NCBI GenBank assembly: GCA_036940085.1
Contig: JALLBK010000123.1
Span: forward strand, 1-29,149
Source of the DNA: Discostella pseudostelligera
Taxonomy: Eukaryota > Bacillariophyta > Thalassiosirophyceae > Thalassiosirales > Thalassiosiraceae
DNA length: 29,149 nt
Reading direction: 5' to 3'
In this document: positions 26,974-29,149 of the stretch, piece by piece
How the letters are laid out: each line of letters starts with the position of its first letter
Position numbering within the stretch: position 1 is the first letter of the stretch
The notes under the pieces: generated by a model
Databases searched by the model: none
What the model was told of the DNA's origin: nothing
What the model saw: only the letters and a program-made list of their open reading frames with translations
Made by a program: the position numbers and the translations under genes

Positions 26974-28950
26974 TCAAGTCGACGATAGAGGCCTCAGCAA
27001 ACTCACGAGGAACTTCTTCGACACTTCAACCATCCTGGGGTAGCAATCGTTTACTCCATACGATACAATCGCCGTCTGTTCCTCATCACCCAACTTATCA
27101 GCAATACCGGTAACGAAATGAATTGATGGACAATTCTCAAAAACAACACCGTTGATTGTCAATTTGTATTCGTTTGCGGCGCCCCATACCTGTTCGTTAT
27201 CGCTTTGATTCGCCTCGTCGTTGACACTTGAATGATGTTTTCGGCGATGATGCTGATGTTGTTGCTTCAGAGCAAATCCTAGACAGAAATATCCGCTCCG
27301 TGCCACAATGTTAAATGGAGGTGTGGGTTCAAATGCATACACCCTACTAACGTAGTTGTATGGAGGATTGGCCTTCCCTAATCCTCGCCGCGTCTTGCGA
27401 TGCGAAAATCCCAAGAGCAAACGACGTTCTCCTGCCCCTTCAATATCATCGGCTTCGTCGCGTTCATCTCGCCATAGTATGGAGATGCAGCATGCGGAGC
27501 CGCTATCCCGATCAATCAATGGACTTTTACTTAAAGTGCCATCGACGGTGAGGTAGGATACATCCGGTTCGGATTGGTCAGCCTTGATCAAAAAATTGTG
27601 GTTGTTCCTGTCGTGGTCAGTAAAATTAATGCGCATCAATTCGTGAGGTCCACCAGGCCAAATTTCCAAATATCCTCCACTCGTTCCACTGCCCCCTCGT
27701 CGTTCTGGATCTAAGACGCCTTCCTGCTCTTCCTCGTCGGCCACTCGAAAGTAATGCAAGTTTTTACCCGAAGCAATAGTTCTTGGTAATGTGATCGCCG
27801 TGAGCTGTAGTCCCGATCCATACGCATTGGTAAATCGCATGGCTGTCCCTTTGTGATTGGTAGATGCCATTGATGATGATGACGTACGTTCTAGACGTAC
27901 CTCCATGGCGTAGTTGTTGCATATCAATATCAATCTGTCTGCCTTTGATTTGATGACAGTATTGGGTGTCGGAACCGCAATTAGCTGACAATCTTGCAAG
28001 TATTGCTTCACCAGCTCATCCTCTTCTGCATGACGACGATGATGATTGCGGCCTCGTCCGTCAGGTGTCTTGGGTGACCATCCCATATCCGACAAATGCC
28101 TATTCAAATCAATGACTATATCCAAGTATTGATACCCTTCAACTTCATCATCACGAGGCAAGATGTTCAAATCACTATCGAGCAATGCAATTCCCAAATA
28201 ATTCCGATATGTCTCTGGTGCACCACGACCGGGACCATGACAATTGCCAAAGTTGGATACTCGATATACTGCAATGTAGGATGCATCCCCACCCCCACCA
28301 CCTCCGTACTCATCAAACCCTAAATCTTTCAATATTGAATCACAATCCAAGTTATCAGCATTTAATGGCAGTATCATTGGATTGTAAATGTAAAGAGGTC
28401 GATCTTGTTCATGTGGACTTAACCGTGCCTCAAGGAAATAGGTCAGATTGTGAATTTTGTTTTTGTGATCAGAATGATCACCAATAATGATCATGCGCCT
28501 ACGGTCGGGTATGCATGGCAATTGATGTACTACACCGTAGGCACCTTCATTGAAGGCATCGGCCACGGCATCGTATCGTATCACCGATTGTTGCTGTTGC
28601 TGATCTGGGTGGTGATTGTTGTGCTGCTGGTGGAGTTGCAGTTGATGAAGCGGCAATAGATTTAGAGGATGCTGTGCCCCCTCGCCCTCTTGACGTATGC
28701 GTCGCTTGTAATGTCTGTGTCGTGGGAGAGGTTGATGATTATGATGTTTGATGTACATTTTATCATTGTTTTGTTGCTGTTGTCCTCCATGCAATGATGT
28801 CATCAAGGATGAAGTATTTGTCGTCGATGGATGAAGGAAAAGTCGGACGTGCAAAAGCAATGCAACGAAATTGGATATTACTAGCAATGTAATGAGGATC
28901 AATACCATCGCTCTCGACGTCCGCGTCGTCGCCTTTGTTTGGGACCTCAT
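26974..28950 (-). CDS. Type II membrane protein, putative beta-propeller glycan-active protein
   Basis: Single exon, 658 residues, ATG at 28950. Residues of about 15-38 form one membrane anchor with a basic cytoplasmic N-terminus, as in Golgi enzymes. A His/Gln-rich stalk (about 60-125) follows. The luminal part contains YIYNPMILPL, YIAVYRVSNFGNC and YLGIALLDSDLNIL. Near the end it has AFEPTPPFNIVARSGYFCLG, IHFVTGIADKLGD and TAIVSYGVNDCYPRMVEV. NP..., YRVSN..., ALLDSDLN and VSYGVND resemble blades of five-bladed propellers such as GH130-like phosphorylases/hydrolases and related glycosyltransferase-linked domains. Catalytic residues could not be placed, so I give no activity. A partly decayed copy lies 3 kb away at 23590-24805, with the dehydratase gene between them. 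The ATG is only 59 bp from the divergent ATG at 29010. Confidence 0.75.
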   Translation of the reverse strand: MRSQTKATTRTSRAMVLILITLLVISNFVALLLHVRLFLHPSTTNTSSLMTSLHGGQQQQNNDKMYIKHHNHQPLPRHRHYKRRIRQEGEGAQHPLNLLPLHQLQLHQQHNNHHPDQQQQQSVIRYDAVADAFNEGAYGVVHQLPCIPDRRRMIIIGDHSDHKNKIHNLTYFLEARLSPHEQDRPLYIYNPMILPLNADNLDCDSILKDLGFDEYGGGGGGDASYIAVYRVSNFGNCHGPGRGAPETYRNYLGIALLDSDLNILPRDDEVEGYQYLDIVIDLNRHLSDMGWSPKTPDGRGRNHHRRHAEEDELVKQYLQDCQLIAVPTPNTVIKSKADRLILICNNYAMEVRLERTSSSSMASTNHKGTAMRFTNAYGSGLQLTAITLPRTIASGKNLHYFRVADEEEQEGVLDPERRGGSGTSGGYLEIWPGGPHELMRINFTDHDRNNHNFLIKADQSEPDVSYLTVDGTLSKSPLIDRDSGSACCISILWRDERDEADDIEGAGERRLLLGFSHRKTRRGLGKANPPYNYVSRVYAFEPTPPFNIVARSGYFCLGFALKQQHQHHRRKHHSSVNDEANQSDNEQVWGAANEYKLTINGVVFENCPSIHFVTGIADKLGDEEQTAIVSYGVNDCYPRMVEVSKKFLVSLLRPLSST

Positions 28951-29009
28951 GATTTATTATAACATACTATGAAGAAGGACGGCGACGCCACAGTGGGAGA
29001 GAACGTACC

Positions 29010-29149
29010 ATGGCGTCGTTTCTGCCGACATCGCCAGCATTCACCATCGCATTCGTCCTTGCCTTGCTACCATACTCCACGGTGCATCGTCTGTCGTCTG
29101 TCCCTCAAAGGCGGGAGGGTAATAATTGGCGGGAGAGCATGTTCCTCTC
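29010..29149 (+). CDS. Start of a possible secreted protein (runs off window)
   Basis: From ATG at 29010 (GTACCATGG, a strong start context) the frame is open to the window end, 46 codons. Residues of about 8-24 (SPAFTIAFVLALLPYSTV) look like a signal peptide. Two GGCGGGAG elements lie inside the frame (about 29109-29116 and 29127-29134), so this stretch could instead be the promoter of a gene further right. No family can be named from 46 residues. Confidence 0.4.
   Translation, partial: MASFLPTSPAFTIAFVLALLPYSTVHRLSSVPQRREGNNWRESMFL

Overview
The window is nuclear DNA of a eukaryotic alga, most likely a diatom and probably a centric one. The evidence is: short GT-AG introns (70-105 bp) inside compact genes; N-terminal signal peptides followed by AAAF/ASAF-type plastid motifs; coding stretches rich in Gln, Asn, Ser and Gly; a CxxCGxxTH...GxCxxC motif that I associate with diatom protein families; and genes for kinesin-2 and intraflagellar transport, which fit a lineage with flagellated gametes. 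One undetermined base (n) lies at 26929. No bacterial operons, transposase genes, rRNA, tRNA or CRISPR arrays were seen.

Layout, left to right. An ARM-repeat protein (minus) runs off the left edge. A 1.16 kb gene-free stretch follows and holds a 19-bp palindromic minisatellite. Next come a membrane-anchored cupin-like protein (minus), exportin-2/CSE1 (plus, 3 exons), the propionyl-CoA carboxylase beta chain (minus, 3 exons), a TraB/GumN-like protein (plus), an SfsA-family protein (minus), a plastid histidinol-phosphate phosphatase (plus), kinesin-2 accessory subunit KAP3 (minus, 4 exons), a short IFT57-like protein (plus, 3 exons), kinetochore NDC80 (minus, 3 exons), an unrecognised small protein (plus), a decayed partial gene copy (minus), a serine/threonine dehydratase (plus, 2 exons), the intact parent of that decayed copy, a type II membrane protein resembling beta-propeller glycan enzymes (minus), and the start of a possible secreted protein (plus) at the right edge.

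After the first two genes, every gene lies on the opposite strand to its neighbour, so the region is a series of head-to-head pairs with shared promoters (59 to about 690 bp) and tail-to-tail pairs (67 to about 250 bp). The most striking pair is KAP3/IFT57. Both are predicted ciliary-transport genes, and their start codons are separated by only 73 bp. Three other shared promoters (PCCB/TraB-like, SfsA/HisN, NDC80/unknown) carry E2F-like TTCCCGCC/GGCGGGAA elements, two of them as exact inverted repeats.

Functionally the window mixes nuclear transport (CSE1), chromosome segregation (NDC80), ciliary transport (KAP3, IFT57), mitochondrial propionyl-CoA metabolism (PCCB), plastid histidine synthesis (HisN) and amino-acid catabolism (serine dehydratase). 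Exon boundaries were chosen by reading GT-AG sites against family conservation. Family names come from recognised motifs, not from a database search.
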